A DNA stretch of 57,956 nt from Pokkaliibacter sp046614695 (GCF_046614695.1 NZ_JBKKHQ010000023.1:1-57956); one strand, 5' to 3'; numbered from the stretch's first letter, positions 8,415-17,206 are shown. Made by a program: numbers and translations. Notes: generated by a model from the letters alone, not told the origin.

Positions 8415-9920
8415 TCAGGTCAGGCGGAACTGATTCGCCATGCCGGTAAGCTGGCGCACATCCTGACGTAGCTGCTCGCTCAGACGCTCCATTTCGGAAG
8501 CGCTCTGCTCGGAGTGTTCTACCTGCTCGCCAATCATGTAGCTCTGTTCCTGCACCTGACCGATCCAGCTGCTTTGCTGACTGACTGCACCATCCATCTT
8601 GCGGTTGTTATTGAGGACGCGGCTGACAGCGTCCTGCATTTCCTGCAGCTTGGCATGCAGCGTGGAGACCTGACTAATGGCTTCCTGACCACATTCATGC
8701 TGGTGCTCGGCGCCATCGACCAGTTGCTGGGTTTCGCTGCCCAGATTGCTGGTGAGTTTGTGGATATCTTCGGTGGCCACCTGAGTTCGCGCCGCAAGGC
8801 CACGGACTTCATCGGCAACGACCGCAAAGCCACGGCCGGCTTCACCAGCACGGGCGGCCTCAATCGCCGCATTCAACGCCAACAGATTGGTTTGCTCAGC
8901 GATGCTGTTGATAACGTCCAGCGCCGAGGCGATTTCCTTGCTACGGGTGGCAAAGTTCTGAATTACCGGCAGGCTGGACTGCATGCTGTCGCTCAGGGTT
9001 TGCATGTAGCCAAAGAGTTCATCGGCGGATGAGCGGCAATCGCGCAGGCTGTTGTCGCTCTTCGCCAGCTCATCACGGTTCTCATTATTGTGATGTTCCA
9101 GTTGCTCACTCAGGCTGCTCAGGCCGGAGACGGCCTCTTTCAACATGGATGAGCCTTTGGCGCTGCTGCTGGCCTGTTGCTGGGCCTCCTGAGTCGAGTG
9201 GCCAAGAATGTCGCTGGCGTTATCGAGTGCGGTGGATTGCTGGTTCAGTGAGGCGGCCATATCGCGCAGACGGTTGATGAATGCCAGTAATTGCTGACCC
9301 ATAGGCGAGGTTGCCGTCAGATTTGAGGTCAGCGTTACCTGCTGGCTGTTCTGCTTCAGTTCCAGGGACTCAATCAGGCTCAGCACATCATTCGCGGACT
9401 CGGCCGCTTTCATGGCGTTCACTGACATCACGATCAATACCGCCGATTCCAGCACCACGTAGACCGCGTGAATAATCACGATGTCAAACTTGGAGCCCGC
9501 GGCAAAAGCGTAAACGCCAGTATTGGCCATCTGCAGGAAGTAGAAGGTCAGGTGGTGGATGGCAATGGTGACCGCCGCCACAACGACCACTTTCCAGTCT
9601 CGGTAATAGAGCAGGAAAGCCAGCAAGGCGAAGATCCCGAAGTGTAATTCGACCAGTCCGCGGCCCTGGTGGATTAGCAGCGCTGAAAACACCATAAAGG
9701 CGATTGCCACTGAGCAGCGGGAGATAAAGCTGCCCGGCTGCAGCCTGATGAGCAAAATGGGCACCAGCATGCTTGGCAGGCCGATGACCAGCGCTGGCAG
9801 CCAGGTGTCGTACCAGGGAGCAACGGCCAGACAGACGATGAAGTGTGCTACCAGCACACCTGTCATGACACGATCGCCGCTCTGGCGAATCTGATCAAGC
9901 AGTGAGTTGGTTTTGTTCAT
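8415..9920 (-). CDS. Methyl-accepting chemotaxis protein with a six-helix membrane sensor
   Basis: A 501-aa chemoreceptor whose first ~190 residues are almost entirely hydrophobic, with about six membrane helices and no sizeable periplasmic domain. Conserved-looking polar residues sit in or next to the helices (LVELHFGIF, YYRDWK, AIHHLTFY), suggesting a membrane-embedded sensing site, possibly metal or redox linked. There is no recognisable HAMP domain; the signalling region carries AEQTNLLALNAAIEAARAGEAG near residue 342. The start ATG overlaps the stop codon of the upstream thioredoxin-like gene (ATGA), so the two are translationally coupled. No C-terminal CheR-binding pentapeptide is present. 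The stimulus is unknown. Confidence 0.92.
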   Translation of the reverse strand: MNKTNSLLDQIRQSGDRVMTGVLVAHFIVCLAVAPWYDTWLPALVIGLPSMLVPILLIRLQPGSFISRCSVAIAFMVFSALLIHQGRGLVELHFGIFALLAFLLYYRDWKVVVVAAVTIAIHHLTFYFLQMANTGVYAFAAGSKFDIVIIHAVYVVLESAVLIVMSVNAMKAAESANDVLSLIESLELKQNSQQVTLTSNLTATSPMGQQLLAFINRLRDMAASLNQQSTALDNASDILGHSTQEAQQQASSSAKGSSMLKEAVSGLSSLSEQLEHHNNENRDELAKSDNSLRDCRSSADELFGYMQTLSDSMQSSLPVIQNFATRSKEIASALDVINSIAEQTNLLALNAAIEAARAGEAGRGFAVVADEVRGLAARTQVATEDIHKLTSNLGSETQQLVDGAEHQHECGQEAISQVSTLHAKLQEMQDAVSRVLNNNRKMDGAVSQQSSWIGQVQEQSYMIGEQVEHSEQSASEMERLSEQLRQDVRQLTGMANQFRLT

Positions 9921-10573
9921 AGGGTGCCTCGCAATACAGGCTGGTAAACCACGTCCGCAGGACGGGCAGAGGAAAATTCGGGCTGATCACAGAAGCAGCC
10001 AAAGCTGAGGTAGGACTGGGGTCGTACCGGCATTGCATCGACCACCGACTGCAAGGGGTATTCAATAAGCCCTTCATCAGCGACTGAACAGTCCGCAGAA
10101 GAAGAGTATGGACCGAAATAGATGGGTTGTTGATGTGCATCAAGCACCAGTGCCGCAGGGGTGCCAGGAATGACGGGTTTTAGTGGAGCGCTGAGAATGC
10201 CGATATGGCCATCCCAGGTTTTCTCGACCCGACGCCAGAGCTTGGGCAGCTCTTCATCCGGATGGCCAATAACGACCAGCTGAATACCTTCCGCAGAAAA
10301 GCGTGCACCCAGACGGGCAAGGTGTTCGAGGTTGCCAACATTGCAGGCACAGTTGGGCGTCCAGAAATGCAGGAGGTAGCCTTTGGCTGCGTCTTTCGGC
10401 AGCCGGGCCAACAAGGGCTGAAGTTCAGCAGGCAGGGTTTCTGGATAAAAGCGCCAGCTTTCACTGGTATCAAAGCTGCGAAGATTACGCCACTGAAACC
10501 ACCAGAAAGCCGTGGCCATGGCAATCACCCATACCACGAGAATCGAAACTGAAAGCACGGTGCGCTGTGTCAT
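9917..10573 (-). CDS. Membrane-anchored thioredoxin-like protein (DUF6436-like), copy 2
   Basis: Paralogue of the 7475-8146 product. It has an N-terminal membrane segment, then YLLHFWTPNCACNVGN (CxC in place of CxxC), PAALVLDAHQQPIYFGPY, a conserved single cysteine (ADCS) and a C-terminal FGCFC pair. The frame is open upstream to a GTG at 10597, but a purine-rich AGGGAGGGG stretch sits just before the ATG at 10573, which is the preferred start (218 aa). The stop overlaps the chemoreceptor start by 4 bases, so the two proteins are probably made together. A role as redox partner or ligand-binding accessory for the receptor is inference only. Confidence 0.8.
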   Translation of the reverse strand: MTQRTVLSVSILVVWVIAMATAFWWFQWRNLRSFDTSESWRFYPETLPAELQPLLARLPKDAAKGYLLHFWTPNCACNVGNLEHLARLGARFSAEGIQLVVIGHPDEELPKLWRRVEKTWDGHIGILSAPLKPVIPGTPAALVLDAHQQPIYFGPYSSSADCSVADEGLIEYPLQSVVDAMPVRPQSYLSFGCFCDQPEFSSARPADVVYQPVLRGTL

Positions 10574-10718
10574 GGCCCCCCTCCCTGAAAAACTCACCTC
10601 AGAATTCGCAACGCGAAATTCCTATAAGACAGGAGGGATTATAAAAGGGGGCGATAACGCAAGTATGTCAGTTATCGTACTGAGCGTGACAGGAATGACA
10701 GTTAATAGATAATCGTTC

Positions 10719-11330
10719 TTATTTCGCGCTAGCAGCTGCTTCCTGCAAGGCGAAGCGGGCTTCCAGGCGGTCCAGGCGAAGTTGCAAAGCCTGACTGTCG
10801 GAAATCCAGTCTTCAATCTGATAGCGGTTAGGGAGGACTTTCAACTCTTCCTGCAGGTACTCCTGCACATCCTGATGCAGATCGCCGCGAGCGCGACTCA
10901 GCCAGCGCTTTCCACTCTGAAACCACTGCCCAAAACTATGAGCAGGAACGTCTCCAACGTAGCTGGCGAGCCAGCCCTCCCAGTCCGGGTCCAGTTGCTG
11001 AACCAGCGTATTTAACGCTTCGCACAAGCCAAGGTCGCCTTCGATAATGAGGCCCGAAGCTGCCGCCGGACGCTGATCCTTCATCATTCGCAGGAACTGG
11101 CTGCTGTCGCCTTTCATGCGCAGGTCGCAGGTGTCGGTATCCCCCGGCATCAGGGTCAGGCCTGCGCTGGTGATCAGCACCTGCAAAGTTGTGATGCTCT
11201 GGATCTCAATGGCAACGCACTTGCCGGTATGGGGGGCAAGGATTTCCTGTGCCAGCGGATCACGCTGCAATACTGCATTAACCCGATCTTCGGCGGTGGC
11301 GAATATCAGTTCCTGAAGAGATTGCAGCAT
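10719..11330 (-). CDS. ubiJ: Ubiquinone biosynthesis accessory factor UbiJ (SCP2-domain)
   Basis: UbiJ is a lipid-binding SCP2-like protein that helps assemble the aerobic ubiquinone biosynthesis complex. The product (203 aa) has an N-terminal SCP2-like domain (about residues 15-110) and a C-terminal helical region ending in a coiled-coil-like segment (LQLRLDRLEARFALQ). The upstream-extended frame begins at 11372 inside ubiE; the ATG at 11330 is preferred because TGAGGA overlapping the ubiE stop lies 7 bases upstream. It sits directly after ubiE as in the ubiE-ubiJ-ubiB operon, but ubiB is not the next gene here. Confidence 0.92.
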   Translation of the reverse strand: MLQSLQELIFATAEDRVNAVLQRDPLAQEILAPHTGKCVAIEIQSITTLQVLITSAGLTLMPGDTDTCDLRMKGDSSQFLRMMKDQRPAAASGLIIEGDLGLCEALNTLVQQLDPDWEGWLASYVGDVPAHSFGQWFQSGKRWLSRARGDLHQDVQEYLQEELKVLPNRYQIEDWISDSQALQLRLDRLEARFALQEAAASAK

Positions 11331-11340
11331 GGAGTGATCC

Positions 11341-12108
11341 TCAGGGCTTGATGCCCATGTGCAAGGCAACAATGCCCTGGGTCAGGTTGTCGTAGTTCAC
11401 GCGAACGAAGCCTGCGTTTTCCATCATGCCTTTCAGGGTTTCCTGATCGGGGTGCATACGGATCGACTCAGCCAGATAGCGATAGGAGTCGCTGTCGTTG
11501 GCGATGATCTGGCCCATCATGGGTAGCAGAGTGAAGGAGTAGGTGTCGTACAGCTTGCTCATCAGCGGGTTGTTGGTTTTGGAGAACTCCAGTACCAGCA
11601 GGCGGCCACCGGGCTTCAGAACCCGCAGCATGGAGGCAATGGCCTTGTCCTTGTCTGTGACATTACGCAGGCCAAAGGCAATGGTGATGATGTCGAAGGT
11701 GTTATCGGGAAAGGGCAGGCATTCGGCATTGGCCTGCACAAACTCAATATTGCCGACGGCGCCCTTGTTGGTGAGCTTGTCGCGGCCAACATTGAGCATG
11801 GAGTCGTTGATGTCGGCCAGTACCACTTTACCGGTCGGGCCAACAATCTGGCTGAACTTGAGGGTCAGGTCACCAGTACCGCCGGCAATATCCAGAATGG
11901 TCTGGCCTTTGCGCACGGCGCTGCGATTGATGGTGTGGCGCTTCCACAGACGGTGGATACCGCCGGACATCAGGTCATTCATCAGGTCATATTTGCCAGC
12001 AACCGAGTGGAAAACTTCGGCAACCCGGCCCACCTTGTCCTCGACTGCGACCTGTTCGTAACCGAAGTGAGTAGTGCCTGCGCCGGAAGTTGTGTCCTTC
12101 TCGCTCAT
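11341..12108 (-). CDS. ubiE: Ubiquinone/menaquinone biosynthesis C-methyltransferase
   Basis: SAM-dependent C-methyltransferase of the ubiquinone (and menaquinone) pathways, 255 aa. The SAM motif LDIAGGTGDLTL, the acidic ADIN after strand 2 and the family block DIITIAFGLRNVTD are all visible, and the N-terminal THFGYEQV...KVGRVAEVFHSVAGKYDLMNDLMS is diagnostic. It is first in a two-gene unit with ubiJ, about 110 bases downstream of the DUF971 gene on the same strand. Confidence 0.97.
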   Translation of the reverse strand: MSEKDTTSGAGTTHFGYEQVAVEDKVGRVAEVFHSVAGKYDLMNDLMSGGIHRLWKRHTINRSAVRKGQTILDIAGGTGDLTLKFSQIVGPTGKVVLADINDSMLNVGRDKLTNKGAVGNIEFVQANAECLPFPDNTFDIITIAFGLRNVTDKDKAIASMLRVLKPGGRLLVLEFSKTNNPLMSKLYDTYSFTLLPMMGQIIANDSDSYRYLAESIRMHPDQETLKGMMENAGFVRVNYDNLTQGIVALHMGIKP

Positions 12109-12216
12109 TGCTGTGACCTTATCGATAAATGGAAATTGGTGGCTATTGTAAAGCCTTGAGCCCTGTGGGCCTACCTCTGAAACAGCTCAATCACGCCGGG
12201 GGAATTGAGGCCGGTG

Positions 12217-12597
12217 TCAGAGAAAACGCACAACGCTTTCACTGGGGTCGCGTGAGGCCTTGGCATCGTCCAGGCGTTTCAGGTAAGACTGCCATTTTGC
12301 CTCCTGATCGACGCACAACTCAAACAGATAATCCCAGGTGTAAAGGCCTGAATCATGGCCGTCATCAAAGGTCATCTTTACGGCATACTGGCCGCTGGGC
12401 TCAACCTTGACCAGCCGCACATTCACTTTACCGATTTGCAGTACCTCGTTGCCTTTGCCGTGACCCCGGACTTCGGCGGAAGGTGAGTGAACACGCAGGA
12501 ATTCTGCAGGCAAATGAAAGTGGCGACCTTCGGGATACACCAGCTCCAGCGTATTGGAACCTTTGTGTAATTTGATGGCGGTGGGTCTCGGCGTCAT
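12217..12597 (-). CDS. DUF971 domain protein
   Basis: A small soluble protein of 126 aa made of one DUF971 domain (related to the N-terminal domain of gamma-butyrobetaine hydroxylases). Typical features are the HLPAEFLRVHSPSAEVRGHG segment, the YAVKMTFDDGHDSGLYTW block and the WDYLFEL tail. A TTG at 12612 extends the frame by five residues, but the ATG at 12597 has GGAT nearby and is preferred. Location between hslVU and ubiE is common in gammaproteobacteria. The biochemical role is not established; Fe-S or metal trafficking is sometimes suggested. Confidence 0.9.
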   Translation of the reverse strand: MTPRPTAIKLHKGSNTLELVYPEGRHFHLPAEFLRVHSPSAEVRGHGKGNEVLQIGKVNVRLVKVEPSGQYAVKMTFDDGHDSGLYTWDYLFELCVDQEAKWQSYLKRLDDAKASRDPSESVVRFL

Positions 12598-12610
12598 GGT
12601 GCTTATCCGC

Positions 12611-12637
12611 AAAAGAGAAAGGGGCGCTGAGCGCCCC
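12611..12637 (-). terminator. Terminator of hslVU
   Basis: A perfect 7-bp GC stem (GGGGCGC at 12621-12627 with GCGCCCC at 12631-12637, three-base loop) is followed on the minus strand by TTTCTCTTTT. It lies 11 bases past the hslU stop and just before the DUF971 start. Confidence 0.85.
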
Positions 12638-12648
12638 TGAGTATCGGT

Positions 12649-13983
12649 TTACAGAATGTACTGGCTGAGGTCCTGATCCTTGGCCAGATCACCCAGGTAT
12701 TTATCCACATAGGCCGCATCAATGGCGACATCCTGCTGCTCGTCACCCGATAGGTAGGAGACCTCTTCCAGCAGACGCTCCATCAGGGTGTGCAGGCGAC
12801 GGGCACCAATGTTCTCGGTCTGCTCGTTAACCTGGAAAGCCAGCTCCGCCAGACGGCGAATACCACTTTCCTCAAAGCTGATGTTGACGCCTTCTGTGCC
12901 CAGCAGTGCCTGATACTGCTCGGTCAGGGAGAAGTTAGGCTCCGTCAGGATGCGACCGAAATCGTCCGGTGTCAGCGCATTCAGCTCAACGCGGATTGGC
13001 AGACGGCCCTGCAGCTCAGGAATCAGATCTGAAGGCTTGGACAGGTGGAACGCACCTGAGGCAATAAACAGAATATGGTCGGTTTTGATCATGCCCTGCT
13101 TGGTATTCACGGTGCAGCCTTCGATCAGTGGCAGCAGGTCACGCTGAACCCCTTCACGGGAAACATCATTTCCGCTGGTTTCGCCACGCTTGGCGACCTT
13201 GTCGATCTCATCAATAAAGACGATACCGTTCTGCTCAACCAGCTCGACCGCACGGGCTTTAAGATCATCATCCTTGACCAGACGAGCCGCTTCTTCTTCC
13301 TGCAGCTTCTTGAGAGCATCCTTCACCTTCAGGCGACGGCTCTTCTTGCGCTCGTTGCCCATGTTGGAGAACAGGCTCTGCAGCTGATTGGTCATCTCTT
13401 CCATGCCAGGAGGGGCCATGATCTCGACACCCATGGGGCTGTCAGAGACTTCGATATCAATTTCCTTGTCGTCCAGATCCCCTTCACGCAGCTTCTTGCG
13501 GAAGACCTGACGAGTGGCGTTGTCGCTTGGGCGCGCAGCGGCTTCCTGTTCAAAGCTGGTGGCACTGCGAGCGCTGGGCAGCAGGGCATCCAGAATGCGC
13601 TCTTCGGCGGCATCCATGGCTTTGTCCTGCACTTTTTTCATTTCCTGTTCACGCAGCATTTTTACCGCCGCGTCAGAAAGATCGCGGATGATGGATTCCA
13701 CATCACGGCCGACATAGCCCACTTCGGTGAACTTGGTTGCTTCGACTTTCAGGAAAGGGGCGTTAGCCAGCTTGGCCAGACGACGGGCTATCTCGGTTTT
13801 ACCGACACCGGTCGGGCCAATCATCAGAATATTCTTGGGAGTAATTTCTGCACGCTGCTCAGCAGGCAGCTGCATCCGGCGCCAGCGGTTACGCAAGGCA
13901 ATGGCCACGGCGCGCTTGGCTTCGTCCTGGCCGATGATGTGCCGGTTCAGTTCATGCACGATTTCACGGGGAGTCATAGACAT
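12649..13983 (-). CDS. hslU: ATP-dependent protease ATPase subunit HslU
   Basis: AAA+ unfoldase of the HslUV (ClpYQ) protease, length 444 aa as usual. Walker A is GPTGVGKTEIA near residue 57, Walker B is IVFIDEID, separated by the family-specific I-domain insertion (about residues 110-240). The C-terminus is DQDLSQYIL; this tail inserts into HslV to activate it. The gene follows hslV with a 13-base gap and ends at a strong terminator. Confidence 0.98.
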   Translation of the reverse strand: MSMTPREIVHELNRHIIGQDEAKRAVAIALRNRWRRMQLPAEQRAEITPKNILMIGPTGVGKTEIARRLAKLANAPFLKVEATKFTEVGYVGRDVESIIRDLSDAAVKMLREQEMKKVQDKAMDAAEERILDALLPSARSATSFEQEAAARPSDNATRQVFRKKLREGDLDDKEIDIEVSDSPMGVEIMAPPGMEEMTNQLQSLFSNMGNERKKSRRLKVKDALKKLQEEEAARLVKDDDLKARAVELVEQNGIVFIDEIDKVAKRGETSGNDVSREGVQRDLLPLIEGCTVNTKQGMIKTDHILFIASGAFHLSKPSDLIPELQGRLPIRVELNALTPDDFGRILTEPNFSLTEQYQALLGTEGVNISFEESGIRRLAELAFQVNEQTENIGARRLHTLMERLLEEVSYLSGDEQQDVAIDAAYVDKYLGDLAKDQDLSQYIL

Positions 13984-13996
13984 AGCGGCGTAATCC

Positions 13997-14533
13997 TCAG
14001 GCCTCAGAAGTGTTGTCGATCTTCTCGATCGTCAGATGATGGTTGGTGTACACGCAGATATCTGCGGCCATCGCGAGCGCTTTCTCAGTGATTTCCTGAG
14101 CGCCAAGATTGGTGTTTTCCAGCAGGGCACGGCCGGCAGCCATGGCGAAGTTGCCACCGGAGCCGATGGTCAGGATGCCGTGTTCGGGCTCGACCACATC
14201 GCCGGTGCCGCTGATCAGCAGAGAGGCCTGTTGGTCGGCCACAATCAGCATGGCTTCCAGACGGCGAAGGGCACGGTCGCTGCGCCACTCTTTGGCCATT
14301 TCTACCGCCGCACGGGTCAGGTGGCCGGAGTGTTTTTCCAGATGACCTTCAAAGCGTTCGAACAGGGTGAAAGCATCCGCCGTGGAACCAGCAAAACCTG
14401 CCAGCACCTTGCCATGATAAAGGCGGCGTACCTTACGGGCGTTACCCTTCATCACGCTCTGGCCCAGTGATACCTGGCCGTCGCCGCCGACGACAACTTC
14501 ACCCTCACGGCGAACACATACAATCGTGGTCAT
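13997..14533 (-). CDS. hslV: ATP-dependent protease proteolytic subunit HslV
   Basis: Threonine protease subunit (178 aa) forming the dodecameric chamber of HslUV. The ATG at 14533 with GGAG 7 bases upstream gives MTTIVCVRR, so methionine removal exposes the catalytic Thr1. The frame continues four codons upstream, but that start would bury the catalytic threonine. GDGQVSLG and GSGGNFAMAAGRAL blocks match the family. It is co-transcribed with hslU. Confidence 0.98.
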   Translation of the reverse strand: MTTIVCVRREGEVVVGGDGQVSLGQSVMKGNARKVRRLYHGKVLAGFAGSTADAFTLFERFEGHLEKHSGHLTRAAVEMAKEWRSDRALRRLEAMLIVADQQASLLISGTGDVVEPEHGILTIGSGGNFAMAAGRALLENTNLGAQEITEKALAMAADICVYTNHHLTIEKIDNTSEA

Positions 14534-14615
14534 CCCATTCTCCATACGCCGGAATCAGCTTCCGGAAAGACTCAGTTTTTCAGTTACTGGGGAGGTGGAG
14601 GCGGGGGCGGGTAAT

Positions 14616-14642
14616 TTCAAGTGCTGGTTGCCAGCACTTGAA
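14616..14642 (-). other. Perfect stem-loop between the SPOR gene and hslV
   Basis: TTCAAGTGCTGG (14616-14627) and CCAGCACTTGAA (14631-14642) form a perfect 12-bp hairpin with a 3-base loop, 12 bases past the SPOR gene stop codon. On the minus strand it is followed by ATTACC, not a T-run, so it may be a pause, processing or mRNA-stabilising hairpin rather than a full terminator. Confidence 0.7.
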
Positions 14643-14653
14643 GGTAGGGCGGG

Positions 14654-15301
14654 TCAGTTGGCGCGCAGACGCAGAGACTGCATGCCAGCAGAATAGAGCT
14701 TCTGTTCGGCATGGATGAGCGGGCTGCCGCCTAATGGACCAAGGCGGACGCGATACCAGCCATCGCCAGGAACGATGGACACATTGGAGAAGCCTTTCAG
14801 TAACAACTGAGCGCGAACCTTTTCTGCCTCAGGCTGTGTGCGGAAAGCGCCGACCTGTAGCATGAACATGCTGTCTGAGGCCTTGGCCGGAGTGGCATCG
14901 CCGGAAGCCGAGGCTTTGTCGGCAGTGGAAGAGGCTTCCTCCACCGCTGGCGGTTTGACTTCCAGTGGCGTAACACCCGGTGGCAGAGGCACTTCAGACT
15001 CAGGCAGCATCTTGTAGAAGTCCCAGTCCTTGGTGGCCACATCCGTTGCCGGTTTGACCTTGGTCCGGGGCTTGGGCTTTTCTTCTTTGGCTTCTTCCTT
15101 GGGAGCTGCCAGCGCCTCCTGCGTCACCTGCGGATCGGTTTTCACCGTCGCCAGTTTCACCAGAATAGCGATAAACAGCCCCAGCAGTACCAGAACGCTA
15201 ATCAGCCGCCAGGATAACCCCGAGCGTTTAGGCGGCTTTTTACGGCCGCCATTATTGCTGGAGCGTCGGGCATTGCGCTTGGCAAAATCCTGAGTCGCCA
15301 T
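14654..15301 (-). CDS. FtsN-like SPOR domain protein
   Basis: Bitopic inner-membrane protein of 215 aa: a basic cytoplasmic tail (KRNARRSSNNGGRKKPPKRSG), one membrane helix at about residues 30-50, a low-complexity Lys/Pro/Ala linker, and a C-terminal SPOR domain (about residues 145-215, FMLQVGAFRTQPEAEKVRAQL...WYRVRLGPL) that binds denuded glycan strands at the septum. The position between argS and hslV is the conserved place for FtsN-type proteins. The start is 3 bases after the argS stop. Function in division is inferred from architecture and synteny. Confidence 0.92.
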   Translation of the reverse strand: MATQDFAKRNARRSSNNGGRKKPPKRSGLSWRLISVLVLLGLFIAILVKLATVKTDPQVTQEALAAPKEEAKEEKPKPRTKVKPATDVATKDWDFYKMLPESEVPLPPGVTPLEVKPPAVEEASSTADKASASGDATPAKASDSMFMLQVGAFRTQPEAEKVRAQLLLKGFSNVSIVPGDGWYRVRLGPLGGSPLIHAEQKLYSAGMQSLRLRAN

Positions 15302-15304
15302 TGC

Positions 15305-17059
15305 TTACATGCTTTCTGGTGCGCTGACACCCAGCAGGGTCAGACCGTTTTCCAGAACCTGACGCGCTGCCTGGGACAGGGTCAGACGAGCATCACGCAG
15401 GTTAACGTCATCGACCAGCATACGATGGGCGTTGTAGTAACTGTGGAAGTCGCCTGCCAGCTCTCGCAGGTAATGCGCCAGCACATGAGGGTCGCCATTC
15501 ACTGCACTGTTTTCCAGAGTTTCCGGATAACGCGCCAGTTTCTGCATCAGGTCTTTTTCAGACTCTTCAACCAGCAGGTCCAGATGGTTAAGACCGCGAT
15601 CCAGAGAGAATTTCTCGCCTTCCTGATCGGCTTTAAGCGCCATGGTGCAGATACGTGCATGAGCGTACTGGATGTAATAAACCGGGTTGTCCTTGCTTTC
15701 GGACTTGGCCAGATCAAGGTCGAAGTCCATGTGCTGTTCGGCTTTACGGCTGACGTAGAAGAAGCGTGCAGCATCATTACCGACTTCATCACGCAGTTCA
15801 CGCAGGGTGACGAAGGAGCCGGAGCGGGTCGACATCTGCACGCGCTCACCGCCGCGATAAAGAATAGCGAACTGCACCAGACGAATCTGGATGCGCTCAG
15901 GGTCATAACCCAGAGCTTCGCAGGCTGCTTTCATGCGGGGAATGTAGCCGTGGTGATCTGCACCCCAGACATAGATCACACGGTCAAAACCACGCTCAAA
16001 CTTGTTCTGAACGTAAGCAATGTCAGAGGCAAAGTAGGTGGTTTGGCCGTTGTCGCGCTTGACGACACGATCCTTGTCATCACCAAAGGTGGTGGAGCGG
16101 AACCATAGCGCACCTTTCTCTTCGTAGATGTGGCCGTTCTTTTCCAGTGTCTCGATCGCGCGCTCGACATTGTCAGACAGGCTGCGCTCGGAGAACCACT
16201 CATCAAAGTGCACGCCGAACTCGCCAAGATCCTGACGGATGTCATCCAGAATACGGGTCAGACCCAGCTGGAAGACCACCTCGTACGGCTCGTTGCCGAG
16301 CAGTTCACGGGATTTATCGATCAGCGCATCAATGTGCTCTTCTTTGTCACCACCGGCAGGTTCATCAGCAGGAATGCCCGCGAAAACGCTGTCAGCAGAA
16401 TGACGATAGGCATCACCAATGCGCTCTTTGAGTTCTTCAGCGTAGGCCAGGATGTAGTCACCCTTGTAGCCATTGCTGGGGAAGGTGAAAGTCTCACCAC
16501 ACACTTCCAGATAACGCAGCCAGACGCTGGCGGCGAGAATGTTCATCTGACGGCCGGCATCATTCACATAGTATTCGCGCTGGACATCGTAGCCTGCCGC
16601 AGCCATCAGGTTGCTCAGGGTTGCGCCATAGGCAGCACCACGGCCGTGGCCTACGTGCAGAGGGCCGGTTGGGTTGGCAGAGACGAACTCGACCTGAACC
16701 TTGTCCTGCTGGCCAATAGTGCTACGACCAAAACGGTTGCCTTCGCTCAGAATGGTGGCAACGACCGCGCTGGTGCTGGCAGTGCTGACAAAGAAGTTGA
16801 TAAAACCGGGGCCGGCGATTTCCACCTTGGTGACGGCAGCGTCAGCGGGCAGGGCATCAATCACAGCCTGAGCCAGTTCGCGTGGATTTCGTCGGGCAGG
16901 CTTGGCCAGCACCATGGCGATGTTGGTGGCAAAGTCGCCGTGAGCCTTGTCACGGGTATTGTCTACCTGAGGTTGAACATCGGTATCCGCAGGCAAAGTA
17001 CCTGCAGCCTTCAGCGAATCCAGTGCGCTGGAGATCAGATTGGCAATCAGCTCTTTCAT
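15305..17059 (-). CDS. argS: Arginyl-tRNA synthetase
   Basis: Class I synthetase charging tRNA-Arg, 584 aa (family about 577-590). The HIGH-type motif is HVGH in ANPTGPLHVGHGRGA, near residue 125; the KMSKS equivalent is the degenerate MSTRSGSFVTL typical of ArgRS. The N-terminal additional domain recognising the tRNA D-loop (residues 1-115) and the DALR anticodon-binding C-terminal domain are present. It lies between priA and the SPOR gene, as in Pseudomonas. Confidence 0.98.
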   Translation of the reverse strand: MKELIANLISSALDSLKAAGTLPADTDVQPQVDNTRDKAHGDFATNIAMVLAKPARRNPRELAQAVIDALPADAAVTKVEIAGPGFINFFVSTASTSAVVATILSEGNRFGRSTIGQQDKVQVEFVSANPTGPLHVGHGRGAAYGATLSNLMAAAGYDVQREYYVNDAGRQMNILAASVWLRYLEVCGETFTFPSNGYKGDYILAYAEELKERIGDAYRHSADSVFAGIPADEPAGGDKEEHIDALIDKSRELLGNEPYEVVFQLGLTRILDDIRQDLGEFGVHFDEWFSERSLSDNVERAIETLEKNGHIYEEKGALWFRSTTFGDDKDRVVKRDNGQTTYFASDIAYVQNKFERGFDRVIYVWGADHHGYIPRMKAACEALGYDPERIQIRLVQFAILYRGGERVQMSTRSGSFVTLRELRDEVGNDAARFFYVSRKAEQHMDFDLDLAKSESKDNPVYYIQYAHARICTMALKADQEGEKFSLDRGLNHLDLLVEESEKDLMQKLARYPETLENSAVNGDPHVLAHYLRELAGDFHSYYNAHRMLVDDVNLRDARLTLSQAARQVLENGLTLLGVSAPESM

Positions 17060-17206
17060 TATGACCCGAGCGTTTTCACGCGTTTTTGACTGTCTGTCGA
17101 CAAAATCTGGAGGGAAAATTTAGCGGTCATTATGGCGATAAGGGCCTGCAGGCGCAACCAGCATGGCGGCCCGTCCGGCGCCAATCTGCCTTGCCTTTTA
17201 GCCTGC

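Noticed and set aside
13075..14091. 338-codon plus-strand open frame opposite hslU/hslV
   Set aside because: Lies entirely antisense to two clearly conserved genes, has no family motif, and is explained by GC-biased codon shadowing.
16130..17089. 319-codon plus-strand open frame opposite argS
   Set aside because: Antisense shadow of argS with no recognisable domain or ribosome binding site.
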